64,000 bases of DNA from Leuconostoc rapi. Its GTDB lineage: Bacteria; Bacillota; Bacilli; Lactobacillales; Lactobacillaceae. Shown piece by piece: positions 54,982-62,249 of the stretch. Under the pieces are notes generated by a model, which was not told the DNA's origin, did no database searches, and saw only the letters and a list, made by a program, of their open reading frames with translations. The translations under genes were made by a program, and so were the position numbers. The number at the start of each line of letters is the position of its first letter. Positions within the stretch are counted from its first letter, which is position 1. The stretch spans positions 97,952 through 161,951 of the forward strand of contig NZ_JAFBEK010000004.1 of the NCBI RefSeq assembly GCF_016908715.1. The letters are read 5' to 3'.

Positions 54982-55013
54982 AAAAATCAGAACAATAAAT
55001 TGTCCTGATTTTT
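54982..55013 (-). terminator. Terminator of the L21-L27 operon
   Basis: AAAAATCAGGACAA/TTGTTCTGATTTTT with a short loop (one G-U pair) and a T run on the minus strand, after rpmA. Confidence 0.88.
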
Positions 55014-55021
55014 AAATTGGA

Positions 55022-55339
55022 TTACTTTGCAGCAGCCAAAATTTCATTGTATTGTTCACGTGAGTAAACAGATACTTGACGCTTTTCGCGACCTTTACGT
55101 TCAAACTTTACGACACCATCTGACAAAGCAAAAAGTGTGTCATCGCCACCCTTTTTAACATTCACACCTGGATAGATATGTGTGCCACGTTGGCGATAAA
55201 TAATCGAACCAGCTGTCAAAGCTTGTCCGTCAGCAACCTTAGTTCCTAAACGACGACCAGCTGAGTCACGACCGTTGGCTGAAGATCCGCCACCTTTGTG
55301 GTGCGCGAACATTTGTAAGTTTTCTTGGTTCATCAACAT
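55022..55339 (-). CDS. rpmA: 50S ribosomal protein L27 with cleavable N-terminal extension
   Basis: 105 residues. The N terminus reads [20 protein letters not shown]. In Firmicutes such an extension ending near FA|HHK is removed by the protease Prp before L27 works at the peptidyl-transferase centre. The body ([20 protein letters not shown] and [20 protein letters not shown]) is standard. The prp (ysxB) gene that usually lies between rplU and rpmA is missing: only 28 bases separate the two here. Confidence 0.96.
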   Translation of the reverse strand: MLMNQENLQMFAHHKGGGSSANGRDSAGRRLGTKVADGQALTAGSIIYRQRGTHIYPGVNVKKGGDDTLFALSDGVVKFERKGREKRQVSVYSREQYNEILAAAK

Positions 55340-55367
55340 AAGTCTATTTCTCCTTTACAAGTAATGA

Positions 55368-55667
55368 TTACGCGATTGAATCAATCTTCACGCGTGTATA
55401 TGGTTGGCGGTGACCTTGCTTAGAATGCATATTCTTCTTAGCCTTGTACTTGAAAGTAATCACTTTCTTTTGCTTGCCCTGCTTTTCAACAGTTCCAGCA
55501 ACTTTAGCACCTTCAACAAAAGGTGCCCCAACTTTGCCATCAATCAAAACAACTTGGTCAAAAGTAACCTTTTCACCTTCAGCTGCATCTAACTTTTCGA
55601 CGAAAATTGTATCGCCTTCAGCGACTTTATATTGTTTGCCGCCTGTTACAATAATTGCGTATGCCAT
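55368..55667 (-). CDS. rplU: 50S ribosomal protein L21
   Basis: 99 residues: [19 protein letters not shown], then [20 protein letters not shown] and [25 protein letters not shown] precedes the ATG. Upstream is the structured L21 leader, through which the operon may be autoregulated. Confidence 0.97.
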   Translation of the reverse strand: MAYAIIVTGGKQYKVAEGDTIFVEKLDAAEGEKVTFDQVVLIDGKVGAPFVEGAKVAGTVEKQGKQKKVITFKYKAKKNMHSKQGHRQPYTRVKIDSIA

Positions 55668-55681
55668 TATTGAATTCTCCT

Positions 55682-55769
55682 TATACTTAGACTCACCATC
55701 CCAGGCGGGTCGGCCCTAGTCCGACACGTACTTCAACCTGTTCCGAGTGGTTGTAGCTATGCTAACAAC
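55682..55769 (-). ncRNA. L21 leader RNA
   Basis: The minus strand has the conserved L21-leader blocks: TTGTTAGC...GCTACAACC hairpin, CTCGGAACAGGTTGAAGTACG, TGTCGGACTAGGGCCGAC hairpin, CCGCCTGGGATGGTGAGTC. This structured 5' UTR of rplU operons in Firmicutes is thought to bind L21. Confidence 0.88.
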
Positions 55770-55775
55770 CTTTCA

Positions 55776-55804
55776 ATTATAACAAAACCAAATCATTTCG
55801 TCAA
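55776..55804 (-). promoter_or_regulatory. Promoter of the L21-L27 operon
   Basis: TTGACG, exactly 17 bases, then TATAAT on the minus strand; start near 55769, which fits the leader RNA. Confidence 0.85.
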
Positions 55805-55816
55805 TATAACTTACTC

Positions 55817-56395
55817 TTATTTTTTATCCAAACGTTCAAAATTAAATAACGCCAAACCAGTTTGCGCCCATCCTGTTGTATTAATACGTAAGATTTCAAC
55901 AAACTCTGCTAACAATTCAGTTTGTGCTAAGTTCATATTTTCCACCAACCATTTAGCAATAAGTGCCCAAAAACCACCAGTAACTATTTCCCATTGAAAT
56001 ATTTGTCGACGACGGAGTTCATCATCAGTTATTACAGACAACTGGGTTTGCATTTGTGTTCGCATGCGTGACATTAATGTTGTAAAATAAATTGAATCAT
56101 GATGTAAATTAAGTACTGCATTATAAAATGCGGCACGATCACTAACTGCTGCAATCATTTTAGCTAGATGAAATTGACCTTGTATTTGTGCCATAAATGC
56201 TACTAATAAACTGTTATTAACTTCTGAAATTAAATGTTCCTTATTACGATAATACTTATAAAAAGTCCCTCGTGTCACTTGTGCACGACCTAGTAACGTT
56301 GTAATTGAAAATTCTGGCTGTGTCGTTAATAAACCAATCGTTGTTTCCTCAATAAGCTTTTTTGTCCTTAAAATTCGAGCATCTTCTTTTCCCAC
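55817..56395 (-). CDS. TetR family transcriptional regulator, GTG start
   Basis: About 192 residues. N-terminal helix-turn-helix: RTKKLIEETTIGLLTTQPEF then TRGTFYKYYRNKEHLISEV, the TetR hallmark. The ligand domain follows. AGGAGG lies 6 bases before the GTG at 56395, which is preferred over an upstream start. The upstream membrane protein gene (56432) is co-directional with a 36-base gap, so the two may form a unit. Target unknown. Confidence 0.88.
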   Translation of the reverse strand: MGKEDARILRTKKLIEETTIGLLTTQPEFSITTLLGRAQVTRGTFYKYYRNKEHLISEVNNSLLVAFMAQIQGQFHLAKMIAAVSDRAAFYNAVLNLHHDSIYFTTLMSRMRTQMQTQLSVITDDELRRRQIFQWEIVTGGFWALIAKWLVENMNLAQTELLAEFVEILRINTTGWAQTGLALFNFERLDKK

Positions 56396-56431
56396 AATAA
56401 TCCTCCTAACAAAAAAGCACAATGACTGTGC

Positions 56432-56950
56432 TCACTCCTCATTTTTGGCGCCAATTTTGTAAATTGCTGATTCAATATTGAGATCAATTTTCATTTGCGT
56501 CACGATATCAGCACGTTGTGCTGAACTTTTATTCATTGCATTGACAGACATTGTTATAATCGTATCAAATTTATCATGAAACCGGGATGCCACACTACCA
56601 TCAATATTATAATGCCCTTTTTTAGCGGCTTGGACAATTGTGATGATACCATCTCGACCATAAAATGCATCTCTCAGTGCTTGTGCATCGGCATTACTCA
56701 AATTGCGGCTATTATGTTTAATAATCTGATCACCAGATTTTTCAATTGCTGTCATCGTTTTGGGCTTCTTGTAATTGAAATCATCCAATTTATCAATAAA
56801 ATCATTGATATTGCTACGAGAAGCTTTTAAATGTCGATAGTCTGCCCTAGGAATCGACACACCAGCATATTTTGGTTGTTGATTCACTGTTGCAAAAGCA
56901 GCCAATAGTACAACAATAATAACACCTAAGGCAATAAATGCTTTTCTCAT
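56432..56950 (-). CDS. Hypothetical exported or membrane-anchored protein
   Basis: 172 residues, not recognised. One N-terminal hydrophobic helix (about 4-22, FIALGVIIVVLLAAFATVN) with a basic start, then a soluble, mostly helical extracellular part. No lipobox Cys, so an uncleaved anchor or a signal peptide. Lies upstream of, and may be co-transcribed with, the TetR gene. Confidence 0.7.
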   Translation of the reverse strand: MRKAFIALGVIIVVLLAAFATVNQQPKYAGVSIPRADYRHLKASRSNINDFIDKLDDFNYKKPKTMTAIEKSGDQIIKHNSRNLSNADAQALRDAFYGRDGIITIVQAAKKGHYNIDGSVASRFHDKFDTIITMSVNAMNKSSAQRADIVTQMKIDLNIESAIYKIGAKNEE

Positions 56951-57052
56951 ATATTAATTCCCCACATTTCAATACCTCTAGTATACTATGAATAATTAAA
57001 TTTTTAAAATAGATGTTTTAAATCTTTAAAATTTACTGTTTTTATGCTATGA

Positions 57053-57058
57053 TATAAT
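57053..57058 (+). promoter_or_regulatory. -10 element of tRNA-Arg
   Basis: TATAAT seven bases before the tRNA 5' end; the -35 match upstream (TTTACT, 15-base spacer) is weak. Transcription would start almost at the mature tRNA end. Confidence 0.6.
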
Positions 57059-57065
57059 TTGTATT

Positions 57066-57139
57066 GCGTTGGTAGCTCAGCTGGATAGAGCAGCCGGTTT
57101 CTACCCGGCAGGTCGAGGGTTCGACTCCCCCTCAACGCA
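57066..57139 (+). tRNA. tRNA-Arg (anticodon TCT)
   Basis: Acceptor GCGTTGG/TCAACGC (last pair G-U), D-arm GCTC/GAGC, anticodon stem GCCGG/CCGGC around TTTCTAC giving TCT (Arg, AGA), T-arm GAGGG/CCCTC. CCA not encoded. Arg tRNAs are common integration sites; the DNA just downstream looks like a scar. Confidence 0.93.
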
Positions 57140-57145
57140 TATTGG

Positions 57146-57180
57146 CCGTTTTACCATATTTGTTGGTAAGACGGTTTTTT
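57146..57180 (+). terminator. Terminator of tRNA-Arg
   Basis: CCGTTTTACCA/TGGTAAGACGG (one G-U pair) with a 7-base loop, then TTTTTT. Confidence 0.88.
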
Positions 57181-57257
57181 GTTTGGAAAGTGTTGGTGTG
57201 ATTGGCTTTAGAGTAACTATATGTGCTTATCAGTAATCACTAAAATTCACTATTTTT

Positions 57258-57297
57258 GCTACAGGTTGCTACAAAAGTGCTACAAACTAAACCTACA
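57258..57297. repeat. GCTACA direct-repeat cluster after tRNA-Arg
   Basis: GCTACA occurs at 57258, 57268 and 57279, with CCTACA at 57292, spaced 10-13 bases apart (about one helical turn). Such phased short repeats beside a tRNA resemble integrase arm-binding sites, so this may be a remnant of an attachment region. No integrase is left nearby. Confidence 0.5.
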
Positions 57298-57316
57298 ATT
57301 TAGCTCCTTTTGTTAT

Positions 57317-57469
57317 TTATTTAGCCGTATTAGCGTACTCAAAGTAAATGTCGATTTTACCTGAATATATTTGGCGAATGGTTCTAATCCAATACAAGCT
57401 TTTCGACTTCTTAGTGAGCCGTTTGATAATCTCTGCTACTAAGCGACTATCAAACAACGTAATTATCAT
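57317..57469 (-). CDS. Possible 50-residue ORF or gene remnant
   Basis: ATG at 57469, TAA at 57317. The product is basic and carries IIKRLTKKSKSLYWIRTIRQ followed by YSGKIDIYFEYANTAK. No good ribosome site precedes the ATG. It reads like the C-terminal end of a longer protein, perhaps from a mobile element, but I do not recognise the family. Real expression is uncertain. Confidence 0.35.
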   Translation of the reverse strand: MIITLFDSRLVAEIIKRLTKKSKSLYWIRTIRQIYSGKIDIYFEYANTAK

Positions 57470-57498
57470 GTTTTTCAATAAAAATGTACAATATATGA

Positions 57499-57519
57499 GT
57501 TTAGATGTATAATCTAAAC
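57499..57519 (+). promoter_or_regulatory. Inverted repeat over the -10 of the small-peptide promoter
   Basis: GTTTAGAT-gtata-ATCTAAAC is a perfect 8-bp inverted repeat whose centre covers a TATAAT (57508-57513). It looks like a repressor operator on the promoter of the 34-codon ORF at 57541. Confidence 0.6.
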
Positions 57520-57540
57520 AAATTCGAAAGGGGCATTTTC

Positions 57541-57645
57541 ATGATCGCAGCAATACTTGACTTTTTCTCAGGAATTATAGGTAGCTTCGCTAGTGGTTTA
57601 ATGCACGATGCTCACAAAAAAGATAAGGATGAGAAGGACGCATAG
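57541..57645 (+). CDS. 34-residue hydrophobic peptide with charged tail
   Basis: MIAAILDFFSGIIGSFASGL forms one short hydrophobic helix, followed by a Lys/Asp-rich tail (HDAHKKDKDEKDA). GAAAGGGG stands 7-8 bases before the ATG, a TATAAT promoter with an operator-like repeat lies upstream, and a strong terminator follows at 57700. This is a complete small transcription unit. The shape fits small membrane-active peptides such as type I toxins or signalling or bacteriocin-like peptides; I recognise no family. Confidence 0.6.
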   Translation: MIAAILDFFSGIIGSFASGLMHDAHKKDKDEKDA

Positions 57646-57699
57646 ACTCGTTAATATACAGGTATGTATAAGATTGGTAAAAATTCTATCAAGCATACT

Positions 57700-57741
57700 G
57701 ACCGTTTTATCAGAATTTCACATAAAACGGTCTTTTATTTT
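57700..57741 (+). terminator. Terminator of the 34-residue peptide unit
   Basis: Perfect 11-bp stem GACCGTTTTAT/ATAAAACGGTC with an 11-base loop, then TTTTATTTTT, 55 bases after the small ORF. Confidence 0.88.
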
Positions 57742-57839
57742 TAAAAAAATATATATGATTACGGTTTAAGCATACATATAGACTACATTATAATTAAATA
57801 TCGTGTTTTGACCGCTTTGAGCGACAATTTACAGCATAC

Positions 57840-57868
57840 AAAAACCAATTAGACATTAATCCAATTGG
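57840..57868 (-). terminator. Terminator of the second CsbD-like gene
   Basis: CCAATT/AATTGG stem with a 12-base loop and TTTTT on the minus strand, after the CsbD stop. Confidence 0.7.
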
Positions 57869-57883
57869 CCAACTTTGTCTTAC

Positions 57884-58090
57884 TTATTTTTCTTCATCAT
57901 CTTTTAATTTATTGATACTATCCTTCACTGAATCTTTAGCATCTGTCACTGCGTCTTTTACTTTACCAAAAACGCCTTGAGCCTTGCCTTCAGCTTCACG
58001 CTGTTTGTCCCCTGTAACTTTACCCTCTACCTCTTTTGCCTTACCAGCAATTTTGTCTTTTGCATTATCAAACTTTTCTTCAACTGACAT
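57884..58090 (-). CDS. CsbD-like stress protein, copy 2
   Basis: 68 residues: SVEEKFDNAKDKIAGKAKEV onward, nearly the same as the copy at 32933-33160 over the first 50 residues, then a shorter charged tail. The upstream bases AAGGAGAACAT and the TTTATTTGAT stretch are also shared, which suggests duplication including the 5' region. Role presumed in stress, biochemically unknown. Confidence 0.85.
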   Translation of the reverse strand: MSVEEKFDNAKDKIAGKAKEVEGKVTGDKQREAEGKAQGVFGKVKDAVTDAKDSVKDSINKLKDDEEK

Positions 58091-58238
58091 ATAATGTTCT
58101 CCTTGAGTTTTATTTGATGTTACACGTTTATTATAACACACCTCATAAAATATGGCAAAAATGCCATATTTTATGGTGACGATTCTAAAAAACATACAAA
58201 CACTAAGTTAATTTCTCTTGCGCATTGAAATGTTAACT

Positions 58239-58862
58239 TTAAAAAGTTATATCTACAGGCTGATCTCGAAATGATTCAACTTTGACAGATCTAAGTGTTA
58301 ATTGAATAACTGCCTTATTTTTAAACGTGTCCGACAATTCTCTTATTTCCGAATGTTTGGTTAATGTTTGTTGTAATTGATCTGATGTAACCATATTTAC
58401 GTCAATCTCGTTGGAAGTCAATCTAGTGCCCGTTTTTTTATCAAACCAAGTTGCAATTGCTACTGATTGACTATCACGTATGTTTTTAACCCTTTGCGAG
58501 GTCACATCTGACACGACATAAAAAACATTTGTCGCAGTATGCGACTGTTTAAATGTTATGATGTTTGATGCAATCTTTCCTGCTGCATCAGCCGTTGATA
58601 ATATTAAAATATTATCTAAATTTTGAAGGGCTTTCTGAAAGGGATTACTATTTTTTAAAACAGTTACAGATTTAAATTGACGTTTTTGTTTCAGAATAGT
58701 TAGTATGGTCAGTGGCACTGTCAAAATAATATAACCCACAATCGTAGCCAACAATGATTTGTAGAAATAATTATTGACACCTGATATATCAACAATGTAT
58801 GTAGAAACAAACATCGTGATTAAAAAAATAAAAAATAATTGAATAAATCTTTTAGCGTACAT
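58239..58862 (-). CDS. Membrane-anchored PNPOx-like (split-barrel) protein
   Basis: About 207 residues. Two N-terminal membrane helices (about 5-22 and 34-55), then a split-barrel domain resembling pyridoxamine-phosphate oxidase/general stress protein 26 (ILSTADAAGKIASNIITF; SQSVAIATWFDKKTGTRL). Such domains usually bind flavin or heme-like cofactors. Tying one to the membrane is uncommon. Function unknown; start at 58862 follows a GGGGG stretch. Confidence 0.65.
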   Translation of the reverse strand: MYAKRFIQLFFIFLITMFVSTYIVDISGVNNYFYKSLLATIVGYIILTVPLTILTILKQKRQFKSVTVLKNSNPFQKALQNLDNILILSTADAAGKIASNIITFKQSHTATNVFYVVSDVTSQRVKNIRDSQSVAIATWFDKKTGTRLTSNEIDVNMVTSDQLQQTLTKHSEIRELSDTFKNKAVIQLTLRSVKVESFRDQPVDITF

Positions 58863-58943
58863 CGTAACCCCCATCACTTATGCTATCATAATTTGCAAAA
58901 TCCAAACAATTGAATAACACTTTGCTATGTATTTCAAAAAATA

Positions 58944-59264
58944 TTATTCGCCAGCAGTCACTTTAATACCAACAATAGCCACGATTAATAAAACAATAAA
59001 AAACCAAGTAGCCACTGGAAACTTATCATGAAATAATAACACGCCAACAACCACTGCCCCAACAGCACCAATACCCGTCCAAATTGGGTAAGCCAAACTA
59101 AAGGGTAATTGTTTCACTGCTTTTAATAAGAAAAACATACTAGCAATTAAACCGATAATTGTTATCATTGCCCAACCAATCTTAGTGAAGCCTTGGCTTA
59201 ATTTCATAGTTGTTGACCATAATATTTCAGATAACCCTGCAAGTAATAAATAAAGCCATGACAT
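58944..59264 (-). CDS. Small multidrug resistance (SMR) exporter
   Basis: 106 residues with four membrane helices: MSWLYLLLAGLSEILWSTTM carries the conserved intramembrane Glu, then KLSQGFT, AYPIWTGIGAVGAVVVG. Dual-topology or homodimeric proton antiporter. The motif W-S-T-T-M-K-x-S-x-G-F is shared by Gdx (guanidinium) and Qac types, so the substrate is open. AAGGAG precedes the ATG. The leader contains a small hairpin followed by a T-rich tract. Confidence 0.88.
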   Translation of the reverse strand: MSWLYLLLAGLSEILWSTTMKLSQGFTKIGWAMITIIGLIASMFFLLKAVKQLPFSLAYPIWTGIGAVGAVVVGVLLFHDKFPVATWFFIVLLIVAIVGIKVTAGE

Positions 59265-59420
59265 ATGATAATATCTCCTTAAAAATAAAAACAAGCGCCA
59301 GCTAGCTTTAACCACTTCCGACGCGAGGATTTGAGTAATGAAACATCAATATCACTATATTTTAACATATTTTTTTACGGCACAAATTTGATTCTTTTAA
59401 ATAGGTGTACCCAAAAGATA

Positions 59421-59450
59421 AAAACGCTACCCTTTAAGAGTAGCGTTTTT
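59421..59450 (-). terminator. Terminator of trmB
   Basis: AAAACGCTAC/GTAGCGTTTT with a 9-base loop and T runs both ways; lies after the trmB stop on the minus strand. Confidence 0.88.
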
Positions 59451-59482
59451 TATTCATAATAATTATTGCAACCCTTGTGGCT

Positions 59483-60142
59483 CTAAAAGTGAGCCTTAAT
59501 CTTATAGATTGGTTGACCTTTAGCCATGAACTTTTGTTCATATTCAGTTTCAATATTACCAGCAACCTTTTCAACATCATGATGCAAGTCTAATGTATAA
59601 TCATCCGTTGTCCATCGCATACCATAATTCATAAAACTAATCATTGAGTATTCAAACAAGTGTCGGTTATCCGTTTTAAATTCGACCTCACCATGTTGTG
59701 GCAAAATTGCTTCATAGGATTTTAAAAATGATTTGTAAGTTAAGCGACGAGATTCGTGTCGCTTTTTTGGCCAAGGATCAGAAAAATTAAGGTACAGTTT
59801 CGACACTTCTTCTTTTTCAAAATAAGTCTCTACACCGTTGCCATTACCATAAATGTAACGCAAATTTGGCAACTTACCTACTTGGTCAAAACTTCTACGC
59901 GCAGCCATTGCCACAGCTGTTTCTTGAATTTCCATGCCGATATAATTGATTTCTGGATGAGCTAACGCCATCCCTAATATAAATTGTCCTTTTCCAGAAC
60001 CAATTTCAATATGAATTGGTTGATTTTGATCAAATAGCGTTTGCCACTGACCAATTTTTGCCGTTGCCTGTTCTTGATCAATCACAATATCAGAATGTTC
60101 GGTTAACCAATCAGGTGCCCAGGGTTTTGCTCGAAGATGCAT
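59483..60142 (-). CDS. trmB: tRNA (guanine-N7)-methyltransferase
   Basis: SAM-dependent methylation of G46 in tRNAs. Seen: MHLRAKPWAPDWLTEH, IEIGSGKGQFILGMALAHPE as SAM loop, YLNFSDPWPKKRHESRRLTY as the substrate motif. 219 residues. ATG at 60142 follows GAGAAACGAT; a TTG start four codons earlier is less likely. It is 46 bases after ecsB, an ecsA-ecsB-trmB order seen in other lactobacilli. Confidence 0.95.
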   Translation of the reverse strand: MHLRAKPWAPDWLTEHSDIVIDQEQATAKIGQWQTLFDQNQPIHIEIGSGKGQFILGMALAHPEINYIGMEIQETAVAMAARRSFDQVGKLPNLRYIYGNGNGVETYFEKEEVSKLYLNFSDPWPKKRHESRRLTYKSFLKSYEAILPQHGEVEFKTDNRHLFEYSMISFMNYGMRWTTDDYTLDLHHDVEKVAGNIETEYEQKFMAKGQPIYKIKAHF

Positions 60143-60188
60143 ATCGTTTCTCAATGTGTTCTATATGGGTTAACACATGGCTTTCTTT

Positions 60189-61448
60189 TTATTTTATTTT
60201 TTGGGGAATATAAACGCGGTTTAAAAATAGACTAACAACACACATTGTGATACCTACAGCAATTAGCGCCATCCAACCATGTATGGCACTAACGCACGTA
60301 AATAGAACAATCAGGATCATCATCATTTGTTTTATTAAATGACTAAACGCTTTTTGATTCGATTTATTATCAATTGGTAATAGACGGGTCCAAATATTTT
60401 GTTGCGTTGTCGTATAAAGCGGCACTAACTGAAATATCACCAGATACATCATAAGCGATGCAATTCCTGCAATTAACCATGTTGGTACATCATTTAAAGC
60501 GTACAAAATAATAATAGCTACAGTTATTAAACGCATAATCAGTGGTAACAATTCAGTATCTCGCATAAAGCGTGTTAAATACAAGCGATATATGACTGGC
60601 TGCCGTTTAGCCAGCCACTTAATGATAACATCCAGATAATGTCGCCGTTTAGATGTACGTGGTTGGTTTGGTACTTCGGCAAAAGTCGCATAAAAATGCA
60701 ACACCCGTTGCTCATGGTCTATCGCTTGAGAAACAGCTACCGGCCAATCAATCGCCAAACTGTTAGATCTTGATTCACTAATGTAAGTCACCCTGCCCAA
60801 TAATACAATCAAAATCATCCAAACACTTCCAAACATCCATATGAAATCGCTTGGCAGCTGTCGTATTAGTGTGGTCATCATGGCCGGCACTAAAAAGTTT
60901 AACAACAATCGGCGTGCAATCACATGAGATTCCAACCATACAAGTCTTGGGTTTACAAAAAAAGTCGCACGTGTGGCTAACAATAACAACCATTTATAGC
61001 TTACCATAAACAATAACAACAACATCATACGCGTCAATGTAAACCGATGGCTTTGCACTAAAATAGGTGTTAAAACAACAACAAAAGCTAATTGCCACAA
61101 AGCACCATAAATAGTACTCAGTATCATACTATGATTAAAATACTTTTTTATTATTATTTGATCACTACCCATTAGATATAGACGATCGGCAGGTTTTAAA
61201 TAGGTCACAATTGTGCCTACCTGTAATCCCAAAAGCATCCATAGCACCTCAACAAGCCACCAACAGTTTGATTGCAAAATTGAGTTAAGGATCGGAGAAG
61301 TGATTAGTTGTCGATAACCTAGCACACCAACACCAAAAGCAATTAAAAGGAACACAACGAAATGATCATTGAAAAGTAATCTTAAATATTTCATATTTGT
61401 ACGTTGTGCACGAGCAAAACGCTGCATGAAAAGATTATTTAACGTCAT
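60189..61448 (-). CDS. ecsB: ABC transporter permease EcsB
   Basis: About 419 residues with many hydrophobic segments, arranged as in the EcsB family (N-terminal FARAQRTNMKYLRLLFNDHF). Works with EcsA; Ecs affects protein secretion and peptide or pheromone fragment handling in Firmicutes. The start overlaps the end of ecsA by 14 bases. Confidence 0.9.
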   Translation of the reverse strand: MTLNNLFMQRFARAQRTNMKYLRLLFNDHFVVFLLIAFGVGVLGYRQLITSPILNSILQSNCWWLVEVLWMLLGLQVGTIVTYLKPADRLYLMGSDQIIIKKYFNHSMILSTIYGALWQLAFVVVLTPILVQSHRFTLTRMMLLLLFMVSYKWLLLLATRATFFVNPRLVWLESHVIARRLLLNFLVPAMMTTLIRQLPSDFIWMFGSVWMILIVLLGRVTYISESRSNSLAIDWPVAVSQAIDHEQRVLHFYATFAEVPNQPRTSKRRHYLDVIIKWLAKRQPVIYRLYLTRFMRDTELLPLIMRLITVAIIILYALNDVPTWLIAGIASLMMYLVIFQLVPLYTTTQQNIWTRLLPIDNKSNQKAFSHLIKQMMMILIVLFTCVSAIHGWMALIAVGITMCVVSLFLNRVYIPQKIK

Positions 61449-62178
61449 CAATTCCAGCCCCTTGTATCAAATCAAAAAAATCATCCAATTGCGTCATCGG
61501 TAACCCATATTTTTGTGCCAATGCTTTGGGTGAACCCTCAAAGTAAACATGCCCGTCATGTAAAACAATAAATTTATCAACAAATTGAGTCGCTGACGCC
61601 AACAAATGCGTTGTCATTAAAACGCTTCGTCCAGCCTTAGCCTGTTGGCGCAAAAGGTTAGTAACTGCTTTTTGTGCTAGTGTATCCAATCCCAAAAAAG
61701 GCTCATCAACAATTAACAATGGTGCATCTAACATGAAAGCTGACACCAGCATCACCTTTTGACGCATCCCTTTTGAAAAATGGATCGGTAACCAATGTAA
61801 TTTATCTTCTAGACGAAATACTTTAAGTAACGCAAGCGCATGGTCCCAAGAAGTACTATCATCCATTTCATGAGCAGCTAACATCAAATGCAAATGCTCA
61901 CCTAAAGTCAGTTCCTCATACAAAATGGGCTGTTCCGGAATATATGCAATTTGTGATTTAAAAGCTGTGGGCTCATTCGCTAACTGTATATCATTTAATG
62001 TGATAGTGCCCTGCTTTGGTCGTAATTCTCCGATAACATGGTTGATCGTCGTTGACTTTCCAGCGCCATTCAAGCCAATCAAAGCAACAATTTCACCATC
62101 AGCAACTGCTAACGAAATATTTTTGAGTACCGTGTTGCCAGCGTAACCGCCGGATAAGTTTTCTATGTTTAATCCCAT
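61435..62178 (-). CDS. ecsA: ABC transporter ATP-binding protein EcsA, apparently leaderless
   Basis: About 247 residues: Walker A LNGAGKSTTINHVIGELR, Q-loop AYIPEQPILYEELTL, signature FSKGMRQKVMLVSA, Walker B LLIVDEPFLGLD, H-loop TTHLLAS. Start MGLNIENL at 62178 has no ribosome site, and a minus-strand TATAAT ends only 7 bases before it. The mRNA therefore probably begins at or next to the ATG. An upstream in-frame ATG (62199) lies before the -10 box. Divergent from hit. Confidence 0.9.
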   Translation of the reverse strand: MGLNIENLSGGYAGNTVLKNISLAVADGEIVALIGLNGAGKSTTINHVIGELRPKQGTITLNDIQLANEPTAFKSQIAYIPEQPILYEELTLGEHLHLMLAAHEMDDSTSWDHALALLKVFRLEDKLHWLPIHFSKGMRQKVMLVSAFMLDAPLLIVDEPFLGLDTLAQKAVTNLLRQQAKAGRSVLMTTHLLASATQFVDKFIVLHDGHVYFEGSPKALAQKYGLPMTQLDDFFDLIQGAGIDDVK

Positions 62179-62183
62179 GTCAT

Positions 62184-62220
62184 CTATTATAACAGGCATA
62201 TCGTATTATTTGCTATAATA
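62184..62220. promoter_or_regulatory. Divergent ecsA/hit promoter region
   Basis: TATAAT boxes face both ways: minus strand at 62186-62191 (ecsA) and plus strand at 62214-62219 (hit). Together they make an inverted repeat CTATTATA...TATAATAG with 22 bases between, so the two promoters overlap and may compete. Confidence 0.65.
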
Positions 62221-62249
62221 GAGAGAACAAAAAGAAATGAGGGTAAAAC

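Larger units (their letters stand above)
57181..57883. other. Gene-poor stretch between tRNA-Arg and the second CsbD gene
   Basis: About 700 bases. It holds the GCTACA repeats, a 50-codon minus-strand ORF, an operator-like repeat, the 34-codon peptide unit and two terminators. The part from 57742 to 57839 shows only AT-rich DNA with a TATAAT on the plus strand and no convincing ORF. Confidence 0.7.
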
